This document shows positions 30,173 through 40,336 of a DNA stretch of 64,000 bases, piece by piece. Below the pieces are notes generated by a model. The model was not told the DNA's origin and did no database searches. It was given only the letters and a program-made list of their open reading frames with translations. The translations under genes and the position numbers were made by a program. Position 1 is the first letter of the stretch; each line of letters starts with the position of its first letter. The DNA comes from Chloroflexota bacterium (GTDB lineage Bacteria; Chloroflexota; Limnocylindria; Limnocylindrales; CSP1-4), in NCBI GenBank assembly GCA_019637815.1, contig JAHBUZ010000002.1, positions 186,001 to 250,000 of the forward strand, written 5' to 3'.

Positions 30173-30466
30173 ATGTCGTTCCAGGCGTACCTCGACACCA
30201 TCGAAGCGAAGACCGGGCTGACGCCGCGCCAGCTGCTCGAGCTGGCCACTGCGCGCGGGTTCGGTCCCGACACCAAGGCTGGCCCGATCATCGAATGGCT
30301 CAAGGAGGACTACGGCCTCGGCAGGGGCCACGCGATGGCCATGGTGCATGTGATCACCAAGGGCGACCGCATCGATGCCAGGCATGTCGGATCCGGAGGC
30401 TCCCACGCCGATGCCTCCGACCGGCTCTGGCTGGACGGCAAGGCCTCGATGCCCGCGGACTGGTAG
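30173..30466 (+). CDS. DUF4287-like small protein
   Basis: 97 residues from ATG 30173, which has GGAGG (30162-30166) 6 nt upstream. The sequence MSFQAYLDTIEAKTG, then LLELATARGF, KAGPIIEWLKEDYGLGRGH and AMAMVHVI is the pattern I recall for DUF4287, a small helical domain of unknown function often found alone or fused to DUF5655. The last 25 residues (after KGDRIDARHV) are Gly/Ser/Asp rich and not part of the domain. It is divergent from the DUF952-DinB gene and precedes lepA in the same direction by 124 nt. Confidence 0.75.
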   Translation: MSFQAYLDTIEAKTGLTPRQLLELATARGFGPDTKAGPIIEWLKEDYGLGRGHAMAMVHVITKGDRIDARHVGSGGSHADASDRLWLDGKASMPADW

Positions 30467-30570
30467 GCGCGCGTCGTCGGCCAGGCGCGCGTCGTCCGCA
30501 CGCTGACGGGTCCACCGGCCAAGGACACGTCGCAAGGCTCCGGGCGTCGCCGGGCTCCGAGCGGTTCGTT

Positions 30571-30579
30571 TGCTAGACT
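30571..30579 (+). promoter_or_regulatory. Extended -10 promoter of lepA
   Basis: TGCTAGACT (TG, one base, TAGACT) ends 11 nt before the lepA ATG, so the leader is only about 4-5 nt and carries no ribosome site. Confidence 0.5.
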
Positions 30580-30590
30580 CGCGCGGCCCC

Positions 30591-32405
<1,815 letters not shown>

Positions 32406-32580
32406 GCCGACCGACAGCACGCGAGCGAGCGCACCACCGCGCCCGACAGGGCCTGGATGCGCCGGGCATCGTAAGGTGTACGTCTTCGGTCGGCGCGACG
32501 GCGCTCGACGGTCATCCCCAGACGAGGAGCGACGATCGACGGATGCGTGGCATGGACACGACCCGTGAGGCAGCCTGCCG

Positions 32581-33879
32581 ATGGGTCTGATCGAGAGCCT
32601 GCTGGTCGTCGGCCTGCTCGGGTTGCTGGTGCTGCTCCGCCTGGACGCCCAGCGGTTCGGGGTCGCGGAGTACGACGACTCGGGTCGGTCCGTCGGCTGG
32701 CGGCCGTGGGTGCGCCGGCTCGGCTGGTTCGGTCTCGCCACCGCCATCATCCTGCTCATCTACTGGCTGTACCCGCAGCCCGTCACGGTGCTCCACCTGG
32801 ACATGGGCACCGAGCGCGAGCGCTCGGTGCTCCTGGGCCTGGCGCTGGGGCTCGTGGGGATCGTGCTGGCCATCCTCTACGCGTGGATCCGATACGCGGG
32901 CTTCCGGTTCCCGGCACCCCGGGCGTACCCGGGCGCGATCGTCAACAGCATCGGCACCGCGTTCGTGGACGAGGCCGTGTTCCGGGGCGTCATGCTCGGG
33001 CTGCTGCTCGAGTTCCTGGTCAGCCGCGGGGTGGGTATCTGGCCGGCCATCCTGCTCCAGGCGGCCGTCTACGGCATCGCGACGCGGCTGCTGACCCGCG
33101 GTCGGAGCAAGGGGATGCTGTTCATCGACCTCGTGCTCGCGGTCGCGGGTGGCTGGCTCGTCGTGGAGACCGGAGCCATCGGTGCCGCCGTCCTGGGCCA
33201 CGCCATCACGCGCTTCGCGGTGTTCCTGCTGACGGGTCACTCGGACCAGTCACGACCCGTGGGCTGGGAGCCGGAGGACGTGGAGGGTCGCGCGCAGCCA
33301 CCGGAGGGCTGGGAGGTCGCGGGTCGTCCTGGCCGCAACCGGCCGATCGTGGGCGTGCCTCCGGGATATGACCCGGGCATGCCGCCGTCCGGCGTGATGT
33401 ACGCGGGCGAATCCCCGTTCGCCGGTCAGGGCTATCGCCCGCCACACGATGAGTGGCAGGGTCCGCCGGGCTCGGGTCCCTGGCAGTCCGGACCGTGGGA
33501 CGTGCCGCCGGGCATGACCGGCGCACCGCCCATGGGACCCACCCCGGGCGACCCGTCGGGATACGCCCCGGACCCATCGAGCTACGCGCCCGACCCGTCG
33601 GGCTATGCCCCCGACCCGTCGACCTACGCGCCCGATCATGCCGGCGACCCATCCCGCTACGCGCCACAGCCGGCCGCCCATGCGCCGGACAGCCAGGATC
33701 CGTCGGCGTATGCGCCACCACCGGGTGCCGGGCCGGATCCGGGCACCGGTCCGTGGCCGGGCTCCGGGCCGTGGGTCGCCGATCCCGCCACGGGCGCGTG
33801 GGCGCCAGCCCAGGGAGACGCCCCTCCATCGGGGGACGCCGATGGCGGTCCATACGGCCACCCCGGCCAACCCGCCTGA
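32581..33879 (+). CDS. CPBP/CAAX-protease-like membrane protein with Pro/Tyr/Asp repeats
   Basis: 432 residues. The first 220 form six or so hydrophobic segments with a CPBP-type core: DEAVFRG (Asp130, Glu131, Arg135), where active members read EExxxR, and a later GHAITRF with His207. Asp in place of the first Glu makes protease activity uncertain. The C-terminal 210 residues are hydrophilic and Pro/Gly rich, with at least four copies of a DPSxYAP unit (about residues 320-350) and further P-G-W/Y motifs, giving a disordered cytoplasmic or surface tail. ATG 32581 begins the first TM helix. Its end overlaps the hemW start by 38 nt. Role unknown; CPBP proteins often serve in immunity or surface-protein processing. 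Confidence 0.65.
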   Translation: MGLIESLLVVGLLGLLVLLRLDAQRFGVAEYDDSGRSVGWRPWVRRLGWFGLATAIILLIYWLYPQPVTVLHLDMGTERERSVLLGLALGLVGIVLAILYAWIRYAGFRFPAPRAYPGAIVNSIGTAFVDEAVFRGVMLGLLLEFLVSRGVGIWPAILLQAAVYGIATRLLTRGRSKGMLFIDLVLAVAGGWLVVETGAIGAAVLGHAITRFAVFLLTGHSDQSRPVGWEPEDVEGRAQPPEGWEVAGRPGRNRPIVGVPPGYDPGMPPSGVMYAGESPFAGQGYRPPHDEWQGPPGSGPWQSGPWDVPPGMTGAPPMGPTPGDPSGYAPDPSSYAPDPSGYAPDPSTYAPDHAGDPSRYAPQPAAHAPDSQDPSAYAPPPGAGPDPGTGPWPGSGPWVADPATGAWAPAQGDAPPSGDADGGPYGHPGQPA

Positions 33880-35188
33880 CCAGCAGCCGGACCCGGTCCA
33901 CGTCACCGATCGGGTCGGGAGCGGGTCGGACCCGTTCGATGCCGGCCGGGATCCGATGGGCGGCCGCCCGCGGCCACCGGTCGGGCTGTACCTGCACATC
34001 CCGTTCTGTGTCTCGCTCTGCCCGTACTGCGACTTCGTGGTGGTCACGGGGCACGCCGCTCGCGGGCCCGGTTCGCGCATCGAGGCATTCGTCGGGGCGC
34101 TCCACGCCGAGCTGACGCTGCGTGCGGACGCGCTCGACGCGATCGACGGCATCGGAGGACCGGACCGGACCGCGCTCCGGAGCGTGTACCTGGGTGGCGG
34201 CACCCCGTCGCTCCTCACGGCGGCGCAGGTCGCGGGTCTGCTGGACCACATCGCGGACCGGTTCGGCATCGCGCTGGACGCGGAGGTGACGCTGGAGGCG
34301 AACCCGGGACCGACCGAACGCGGTGACATCGCGGGCTTCCGGGCGGCGGGCGTGACGCGCCTCAGCATCGGCGCCCAGTCGATGGACCCCGCGGAGCTGC
34401 GACGCCTGGGCCGCCGCCATGACCCGGTGGATGTGCGGGCCGCGATCGCGGAGGCACGCGCAGCCGGCATCCGCTCGGTGAGCGTGGACCTCCTGATGGA
34501 CGTGCCGGGTCAGACGCTCGCCTCGTGGGACGCGACGCTCCACGCGGTCGCGTCGCTGGAGCCCGACCACGTCTCCACCTACCAGCTGACGCTGGACGAC
34601 CCCGACGCGGAGGGTCTCACGACCGTCGAGGGCGACCATCTGCCGGTGCGCGCGGGTGCCCGACGATGGCGCCGCCGGGCCGCGGCGGAGCAGGACCAGG
34701 ATCGCGCGGCGGCGATGGACGCACGGGCCGACCGGGTGCTGGATGCGGTGGGTCTCGCCCGGTACGAGCTATCCAACCGCGCCCGACCCGGACATGCCAG
34801 CCGACATAACCTCGCCTACTGGCGACGTGAGCCTGTGGAGGCGGTGGGGCCAGGTGCCCACGCCTTCGATGGGGTCACGCGACGCTGGAACGCGGCACGC
34901 CTCGATCGGTATCTCGCGGCGCTGGTGCCCCCGGATGACGGATCGCCCAGCCTGCCGCCGGGCGGCACGGAGGTCATCGACGACCCGACCGTGCGCGCCG
35001 AGACCGCGATCCTCGGCCTGCGCCTCGCGGATGGGATCGACGCTGCCTTCGGGGAGGATCCACGCCTGGGGCCCGGCCTGGCCTGGGGCATGGCGCACGA
35101 GCTCGTGGCACGACGAGCCGACCGCCTGGTGCTGACGCCCAGGGGTCGGCTGCTGTCCAACGAGGTGTTCGCGCGCCTGCTGCCGTGA
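33842..35188 (+). CDS. hemW: HemW-type radical SAM protein (coproporphyrinogen dehydrogenase-like)
   Basis: Radical SAM enzyme of the HemN/HemW family, 448 residues. The N-terminal YLHIPFCVSLCPYC carries the Cys56, Cys60, Cys63 cluster ligands. Further marks are VYLGGGTPSLL, TLEANPGPTE, ISIGAQSMD-like LSIGAQSMDP with RLGRRHD, and DLLMDVPGQT. The HemN-specific N-terminal Cys/Arg features are not seen, so HemW (haem chaperone) is more likely than true HemN. ATG 33842 gives about 45 extra residues of low-conservation sequence; ATG 33956 (MGGRPRPPVGLYLH) gives 410 residues and may be the real start. An Arg/Asp-rich insert lies near residues 270-300. Confidence 0.85.
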   Translation: MAVHTATPANPPDQQPDPVHVTDRVGSGSDPFDAGRDPMGGRPRPPVGLYLHIPFCVSLCPYCDFVVVTGHAARGPGSRIEAFVGALHAELTLRADALDAIDGIGGPDRTALRSVYLGGGTPSLLTAAQVAGLLDHIADRFGIALDAEVTLEANPGPTERGDIAGFRAAGVTRLSIGAQSMDPAELRRLGRRHDPVDVRAAIAEARAAGIRSVSVDLLMDVPGQTLASWDATLHAVASLEPDHVSTYQLTLDDPDAEGLTTVEGDHLPVRAGARRWRRRAAAEQDQDRAAAMDARADRVLDAVGLARYELSNRARPGHASRHNLAYWRREPVEAVGPGAHAFDGVTRRWNAARLDRYLAALVPPDDGSPSLPPGGTEVIDDPTVRAETAILGLRLADGIDAAFGEDPRLGPGLAWGMAHELVARRADRLVLTPRGRLLSNEVFARLLP

Positions 35189-35247
35189 GGACTCCGGGCC
35201 GGGCCGTCAGACCGTGCCGCGCGCCCGACGTCCCGTGGCGTGGTGGG

Positions 35248-36171
35248 TCAGGCCTTGACGCAGAGGACCGTCACGGCCAGGTCGATCTCCTCGTCCAGCA
35301 GGTCGCCGGACGCGAACCAGGCACGTGCGTCCCTGGTGATCGAGGTACCGCTGAGGCTGCCGGTGCGGCGCACCGGGTCGCCGTCCCGCACCCACTCGGC
35401 GCCACCGGTGAGCGCTCGTCGGCCGTCGGGGCAGCCGACCCGACCGCCCCGGTCGCCGGTCGTCTGCATCGGGAAGAGGCCCCGGCGGATGGTCGCGGAC
35501 GACACGCTGGAGGTGGGTCGGCAGAGGGCCACGATGCGCATCACGTGGTCGGGTGATCCGAACGCGAAGCCGGTCGCCCGCCACCCCTTGCCGTTGGGCG
35601 TGATGGTGGACACGAGCAGGTTGTCGGCGCCGTTGGCGCCACCCGTCCCCGGGTTCCAGAGCACACCGCCCATGATCACCCGCTGTCCGGCAGGGCAGCC
35701 GACCGAGCCGCGGACCGTCCCGCCGGTGACGTCGCCCACGCGGAGATCCTTCGTCCGCACCGTGTAGCTGCCGACCTGGGAGGCCCGCTGGCAGAGGACG
35801 CTGACGCGCAGCAGGATCGGCTGATCCTCGAACGACATCCCCGCCGCATGCCATGAGCGCCCATCCGTGCGGGGAGCGGAGCTCACGAGCTTCGCGAACG
35901 GGTCGCTGACGAAGCCGCCCGTCGCACGCCGGAACGCCGCCCCGCCACCGATGGCCCGTGTGCCCGACGGGCACGTGATGGTGGCTGCGCGGACGCCGTT
36001 GGGAGCGATGGTCACATCGCGGGTATGGAGCGTCGCGGCACCAGGTCGGATCGCGGCAGCGCCGACGCCCGGCAGGGCGGCGAGCGCCATCAGCGCGAGG
36101 GCGATGGTGAGGGCCGCGCTGTGCCAGCGAACGGACATGGGCCATCTCGGATGGGTGGACCGTGTGGTCAT
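35248..36171 (-). CDS. Secreted protein with three Cys-containing repeats, function unknown
   Basis: 307 residues with a signal peptide (hydrophobic SAALTIALALMALAALPG, cleavage near GVGAAA). The rest is three repeats of about 85-90 residues. Each begins with CPxGxRxxxGG (TCPSGTRAIGGG, GCPAGQRVIMGG, GCPDGRRALTGG), runs through a GxxWxAxG segment and ends with a beta strand closing on a second Cys (SVLCQ, ALCRP, VLCVK), so each repeat can hold one disulphide. ATG 36171 follows a perfect AGGAGG at 7 nt, which rules out the longer upstream frame. No family was recognised. It is divergent from the LD-carboxypeptidase gene and convergent with hemW. Confidence 0.75.
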   Translation of the reverse strand: MTTRSTHPRWPMSVRWHSAALTIALALMALAALPGVGAAAIRPGAATLHTRDVTIAPNGVRAATITCPSGTRAIGGGAAFRRATGGFVSDPFAKLVSSAPRTDGRSWHAAGMSFEDQPILLRVSVLCQRASQVGSYTVRTKDLRVGDVTGGTVRGSVGCPAGQRVIMGGVLWNPGTGGANGADNLLVSTITPNGKGWRATGFAFGSPDHVMRIVALCRPTSSVSSATIRRGLFPMQTTGDRGGRVGCPDGRRALTGGAEWVRDGDPVRRTGSLSGTSITRDARAWFASGDLLDEEIDLAVTVLCVKA

Positions 36172-36315
36172 CGAAGAGCCTCCTGGGCGGCACGACACGG
36201 CGACCCGTCCGGGGTCGCGGTCGCCGCCCGCGCGTCGACACGGGACGCGATCTGCGGGTGGGGATGGTCCGATGCTGGCGCACGGCGGGAGCGCGGACAT
36301 CGGTCATCCGACGGC

Positions 36316-36324
36316 TGCTACCGT
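36316..36324 (+). promoter_or_regulatory. Extended -10 promoter, leaderless spacing
   Basis: TGCTACCGT (TG, one base, TACCGT) ends 7 nt before the ATG at 36332, with no ribosome site, so the LD-carboxypeptidase mRNA is probably leaderless. Confidence 0.5.
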
Positions 36325-36331
36325 ACGACGG

Positions 36332-37327
36332 ATGTCGCGAGCCACCGAGCCCATCCGCCGGCCGCGCCGGCTGCGTGCCGGCGATGTGGTCGCCATCGTG
36401 GCGCCCGCGACCCCCTGGGAGAACCGCTCGGAGCTGCTGCGGGCCGTGGCTGCGCTGGAGGCCTGGGGTCTCGAGGTCCGGCTCGGCGCGCACGTGAACG
36501 ATCGCCACGCGTATCTCGCGGGACGGGACGAGGATCGCGCGGCGGACCTCGCGTGGGCCTTCGGTGATCCCGAGATCCGCGCCGTGTTCTGCCTCCAGGG
36601 CGGCTATGGCACACCCCGGCTCGTGCCGCTCCTGGACCGTGACGCGATCGCCGGGAACCCCAAGCCGCTGTGCGGCTACTCGGACATCACGACGCTCCAT
36701 CTCGCGGTCGAGCGGTGGGCGCCCGTGCCCACCATCACGTTCTACTCCAACGGTGCGTCCGGTCTCGGATCGGCGGACACCACCGAGCTGTCGAAGGCAT
36801 CGCTCCACCGGGCGCTGTTCAGCGACGAGCCCTATGGCGCGATCGCACCCAGCCCGGACGACCCGTACGTCCGGACCATCACCGGTGGCCGGGTGACGGC
36901 ACGCCTGACCGGTGGCTGCCTCGACCTGGTGCGCGCCACGCTGGGCACCCCCATCGAGATCGACACGCGGGACCGCATCGTGTACCTCGAGGACCTCGAC
37001 ATCGGCGCGTACCAGCTGGATGGCTCGCTCACCCATCTCCGGAACGCGGGCAAGCTGGCGGTCGCGGCGGGCATCGTGGTCGGGGAGATGCACCGGGTCG
37101 GCTGGCGTGAGGATCTCGCCTCGTTCATGCAGGACATGAGCATCGAGGACGTCCTGGAGGAGGTGCTCGGGCCACTCGGCGTGCCCTGCATCTACGGCCT
37201 GCCCATCGGTCACGGGAAGCATCACGTCACGGTGCCCCACGGCGCGCTCGCGACGCTCGATGCCGATGCGGGCACGCTCGTCGTGGAGGAGGTCGTCACC
37301 GCCGACGATCGATCGGTATCCACGTAG
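36332..37327 (+). CDS. LD-carboxypeptidase (peptidase family S66)
   Basis: Predicted cytoplasmic serine carboxypeptidase that trims the terminal D-Ala from muramyl tetrapeptides during cell-wall recycling, 331 residues. It has the S66 layout: VVAIVAPATPW near the N-terminus, CLQGGYGTPRLVPLLD, the nucleophile Ser in CGYSDITTLH (about residue 116), a Glu in LEDLDIGAYQLD (about 220) and a C-terminal GHGKHHVTVPHG with the catalytic His. No signal peptide is seen. ATG 36332 is fixed by the leaderless promoter and the conserved start. It precedes two VanY-type carboxypeptidases in the same direction, giving a small peptidoglycan-trimming group. Confidence 0.85.
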   Translation: MSRATEPIRRPRRLRAGDVVAIVAPATPWENRSELLRAVAALEAWGLEVRLGAHVNDRHAYLAGRDEDRAADLAWAFGDPEIRAVFCLQGGYGTPRLVPLLDRDAIAGNPKPLCGYSDITTLHLAVERWAPVPTITFYSNGASGLGSADTTELSKASLHRALFSDEPYGAIAPSPDDPYVRTITGGRVTARLTGGCLDLVRATLGTPIEIDTRDRIVYLEDLDIGAYQLDGSLTHLRNAGKLAVAAGIVVGEMHRVGWREDLASFMQDMSIEDVLEEVLGPLGVPCIYGLPIGHGKHHVTVPHGALATLDADAGTLVVEEVVTADDRSVST

Positions 37328-37419
37328 GCTCGCCCGCCCCTCATGCCCGGGTCGAGGGCGTGGATGGACCGGCTGGGGCATCATGGTCGCGACAGCCGCC
37401 ACGCTGAGGAGCCTTCGCC

Positions 37420-38190
37420 GTGCATCGATCGACCACGCGCGCCCTCGCGTCCGCCCTCGTCGCCGTGCTCGCCCTGGGCGGCGCGACGGTCGCCCATCCA
37501 GGTCCTGCGCCATCGGTCGGGGCCATGTCCACGGTCGCGCTGGCCGTGGGGACGGCAGCGGCGTCACTGCCCGCGTGCGCGTACAAGGACATCAAGACCC
37601 GGTTCCGGGGCGAGGGTCAGTGGCGCAAGACGCTGCTCGACACGCGTCTCAAGGTGGGCTCGAAGTACGCCCCCGATGACCTGGTGCCGGTCAGCCGCGC
37701 GAACATCGCCGGTGGCGGCAAGGTCCGCAAGGTCATCATCAGCGACCTGAAGGCGATGGCCAAGGCGGCCCGTGATGCGGGCAAGGCCATCGCGGTCCAG
37801 TCGGCGTACCGGAGCTACAGCACCCAGGCGGCGACGTTCCGGTACTGGGTCTCCGTCAGCGGCTACCAGCGCGCGCTCAAGGTGAGCGCCCGGGCCGGTC
37901 ACTCGGAGCACCAGCTGGGCACGACGCTCGACTTCCGGAGCGCATCGAGCACCAAGGCGCCGTGGGCATACGACGACTGGGCGACGACCGGACCCGGGCG
38001 CTGGATGCAGCAGAACGCCTGGAAGTACGGCTTCGTCATGAGCTACCCGAAGGGCAAGTCGAAGGTCAGCTGCTACAGCTACGAGCCGTGGCACTACCGG
38101 TACGTCGGTCGCGCGCGCGCCCGGGCCATCCACCAGAGTGGGCTCGTCCCGCGCCAGTACCTGTGGCGCCATTTCGAATCGGTGCACTGA
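37420..38190 (+). CDS. VanY-type D-alanyl-D-alanine carboxypeptidase (M15 family), secreted
   Basis: Predicted zinc carboxypeptidase that removes terminal D-Ala from peptidoglycan stem peptides outside the membrane, 256 residues. After a signal peptide (hydrophobic residues about 8-24) come QSAYRSYSTQ, the zinc ligands His164 and Asp171 in GHSEHQLGTTLDF, catalytic Glu222 and ligand His225 in EPWHYRYVG. The start is GTG 37420, with GAGGAG (37406-37411) 8 nt upstream. It is followed 89 nt later by a close relative, so the pair probably arose by duplication. Confidence 0.9.
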   Translation: MHRSTTRALASALVAVLALGGATVAHPGPAPSVGAMSTVALAVGTAAASLPACAYKDIKTRFRGEGQWRKTLLDTRLKVGSKYAPDDLVPVSRANIAGGGKVRKVIISDLKAMAKAARDAGKAIAVQSAYRSYSTQAATFRYWVSVSGYQRALKVSARAGHSEHQLGTTLDFRSASSTKAPWAYDDWATTGPGRWMQQNAWKYGFVMSYPKGKSKVSCYSYEPWHYRYVGRARARAIHQSGLVPRQYLWRHFESVH

Positions 38191-38278
38191 GACGCGACTG
38201 AGCGACCGCGTCCCATCGGTGGGGGCCGCGGAGGACACCGGCTCGGTGGGTCCCGGGGCGGATCCGGGCGCCCCGGAC

Positions 38279-39121
38279 ATGCACCGGCTGCTGGCGCGTC
38301 CGGTCGCTCGTCGCCAGGTGCTCGTCGGCGGCCTCGCTCTCCTCGTCGGTGGCTGCGCGTTCGCCGCGGGGACGGAGCCATCCGTACCGCCCGCGACGCC
38401 GCTGGACATCCTGCCGACGCACGATCCCACCGCGCCGCCCACGACCGCCCCGACGAGCGGGGGCTCGGCCACCGGACCGGTCGCCACGCCGCTCCCGCTG
38501 CCCGCATGCCGCTACCGGGACGTGCCGGTCCTCGGCGACCCCGACCGCGACTGGGCGACGCTCGTGCTGGACACCGTGTATACGTTGCCCGAGGACTGGG
38601 CACCCGAACGCCTCGTGGGCACGCGCCGGGTGGGCCTGGCGGGTGGCTTCCAGGTGTCCCGCGTGATGATCGATGACCTGGGCGGGCTGGCTGACGCGGC
38701 GCGCGATGCGGGCGTGCCCATCGCCATCCAGTCGGCGTATCGCAGCTACGCCTACCAGGTGACCACCTTCCAGGGGTGGGTGGCACGCTCCAGCGAGCGC
38801 GAGGCGCGCAAGGTCAGTGCCCGACCGGGCCACTCGGAGCATCAGCTGGGCACGGCGGTCGACCTGCGCTCGGCCGGCGATGCGACACCGCCCTGGGAGC
38901 TGGACGACTTCGCGACGACGCCCGCCGGTCGATGGCTCGCGGAGCACGCGTGGGAGCACGGCTTCGTGATGAGCTATCCGAGGGGCGCGGACGAGGAGAC
39001 CTGCTACAGCTACGAGCCGTGGCACTACCGGTACGTGGGCAGGGACGCAGCGGCGGCGATCACGGAGAGTGGTCTCACGCCCAGGCGCTACCTGTGGGAG
39101 ACCTACTGGGCGCAGCGCTGA
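38279..39121 (+). CDS. VanY-type D-alanyl-D-alanine carboxypeptidase, lipoprotein-like
   Basis: 280 residues. The N-terminus MHRLLARPVARRQVL followed by GGLALLVGGC looks like a Tat-compatible lipoprotein signal with the modified Cys at position 26, then a Pro/Thr-rich spacer of about 40 residues. The catalytic domain repeats the same motifs as the previous gene: QSAYRSYAYQ, GHSEHQLGTAVDL and EPWHYRYVG. So one copy of the enzyme is secreted free and this one is membrane-tethered. ATG 38279 has no clear ribosome site; a GTG around 38246 behind GGAGG is possible. The CIRCE-controlled heat-shock operon begins 27 nt after its stop. Confidence 0.87.
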   Translation: MHRLLARPVARRQVLVGGLALLVGGCAFAAGTEPSVPPATPLDILPTHDPTAPPTTAPTSGGSATGPVATPLPLPACRYRDVPVLGDPDRDWATLVLDTVYTLPEDWAPERLVGTRRVGLAGGFQVSRVMIDDLGGLADAARDAGVPIAIQSAYRSYAYQVTTFQGWVARSSEREARKVSARPGHSEHQLGTAVDLRSAGDATPPWELDDFATTPAGRWLAEHAWEHGFVMSYPRGADEETCYSYEPWHYRYVGRDAAAAITESGLTPRRYLWETYWAQR

Positions 39122-39147
39122 CCGCTCACTCGGCACCCGGACCGTCG

Positions 39148-39176
39148 TTGACGCAGGCGGGGCCGGCTGGTACGAT
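39148..39176 (+). promoter_or_regulatory. Promoter of the hrcA-grpE-dnaK operon
   Basis: TTGACG (39148-39153), 17-nt spacer and TACGAT (39171-39176), the latter with TG one base upstream. The CIRCE element begins 13 nt after the -10. Confidence 0.75.
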
Positions 39177-39189
39177 GCACCGCACGTGG

Positions 39190-39216
39190 TTAGCACTCGA
39201 CACCCGAGAGTGCTAA
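39190..39216. promoter_or_regulatory. CIRCE element (HrcA operator)
   Basis: TTAGCACTC, nine bases, GAGTGCTAA: a perfect match to the CIRCE consensus, with arms extended to 11 bp by flanking GG and CC (39188-39218). It covers the early transcribed region, so HrcA represses the operon it heads. Confidence 0.95.
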
Positions 39217-39247
39217 CCATCGATCAGGACCGGTCGGTCGGGGCGCG

Positions 39248-40336
39248 ATGGCCGGTGGAGTCACGAGGACCATGGCACGTCGCAGGGACAGGACTGGTCC
39301 GCTGGAACCCCGTTCCGAGGCGATCCTGCGGGCCATCATCGAGGAATACGTGGCCACCGCACAACCGGTGGGCAGCCAGGCCCTGGTGAACCGGTATCAC
39401 CTTGGGGTCAGTCCCGCCACGGTCCGCAACGTGATGGCGGAGCTGGAGGCGAACGGCTTCCTCGACCACCCCCACACGAGCGCGGGGCGCGTGCCCACGG
39501 ACAAGGGCTACCGGCTGTACGTGGAATCGATCACGGACGCGGTCTCGCTCGCGCCCGTGGAGCAGCTCATGATCCGCCACCAGTTCGGCCAGGTGGAGTA
39601 CGCGTCGGAGCAGTGGTTCCGGCTCGCTGCGGCCACGCTGGCGACCTCGACGCACGTCGCGGGCATCGCGACCGCCGCCAAGCCGCCCTCCTGTCGGGTC
39701 CGCCGGCTGGACCTCGTGGCGGCCGGCTCGCGCATGGTGAGCCTCGTCGTGGTCCTCGCGGAAGGACCGGTCAAGCAGATCCTGCTCTCGGTGGAGCATC
39801 CGGAGGAGGACATCCACCTCGAGGCGATCTCGCGCACCCTCAACGAGCTGCTCGCGGGTCGCTCGGCGGTGGGCGCCTCCAACGTGCTCGCGGATCTCGC
39901 CGGGACGCAGCCGCCGGTGGACCCGCTGCTGCTGCGGGCCGCGGGCCGCGTCGTGCAGGTCATGCGGGAGTTCGATTCCTCCGCCGTGGAGGACGTGTTC
40001 AGCGAAGGACTCCTCAACGTCATGGACGCGCCCGAGTTCGCGCGGTCCGAGACGGTCCGGCGCATCTTCGGCGTGCTCCAGGACCGGGCGTTCCTGGGTG
40101 ACCTGATGCCGCGTCTCACCGCGGCCGGAGAGGTGCGGGTGTTCATCGGCAGCGAGAACCCGCACCACGCGATGCACGACGTGTCCCTGATCCTCGCTCC
40201 CTACGGTCGCATGGGCCGCGCCGTGGGGGTGGTGGGCGTGCTCGGTCCCACCCGGATGGCGTATCCGCATGCCATCTCGACCGTGCGCTATGTGAGCGGC
40301 CTCATGAACGAGCTGGTGGACCACCTGTACGCATGA
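39248..40336 (+). CDS. hrcA: Heat-inducible transcription repressor HrcA
   Basis: Repressor of 362 residues that binds the CIRCE element 31 nt upstream. The N-terminal winged helix is visible in EAILRAIIEEYVATAQPVGS and SPATVRNVMAELEANGFL, followed by the HTSAGRVPTDKGYR wing. The central and C-terminal dimerisation/GAF-like parts continue to IGSENPHHAMHDVSLILAPY and an MAYPHAISTVRY segment. ATG 39248 gives a slightly long N-terminus; ATG 39272 (MARRRDRTG) is equally possible. It ends in an ATGA overlap with grpE. Autoregulated through GroEL-dependent folding in known systems; no groEL is in the window. Confidence 0.96.
   Translation: MAGGVTRTMARRRDRTGPLEPRSEAILRAIIEEYVATAQPVGSQALVNRYHLGVSPATVRNVMAELEANGFLDHPHTSAGRVPTDKGYRLYVESITDAVSLAPVEQLMIRHQFGQVEYASEQWFRLAAATLATSTHVAGIATAAKPPSCRVRRLDLVAAGSRMVSLVVVLAEGPVKQILLSVEHPEEDIHLEAISRTLNELLAGRSAVGASNVLADLAGTQPPVDPLLLRAAGRVVQVMREFDSSAVEDVFSEGLLNVMDAPEFARSETVRRIFGVLQDRAFLGDLMPRLTAAGEVRVFIGSENPHHAMHDVSLILAPYGRMGRAVGVVGVLGPTRMAYPHAISTVRYVSGLMNELVDHLYA

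Noticed and set aside
35207..37567. Minus-strand 786-residue frame across the secreted repeat protein and the LD-carboxypeptidase
   Set aside because: It is out of phase with the signal-peptide protein at 35248 and antisense to the S66 peptidase, with no motif of its own.
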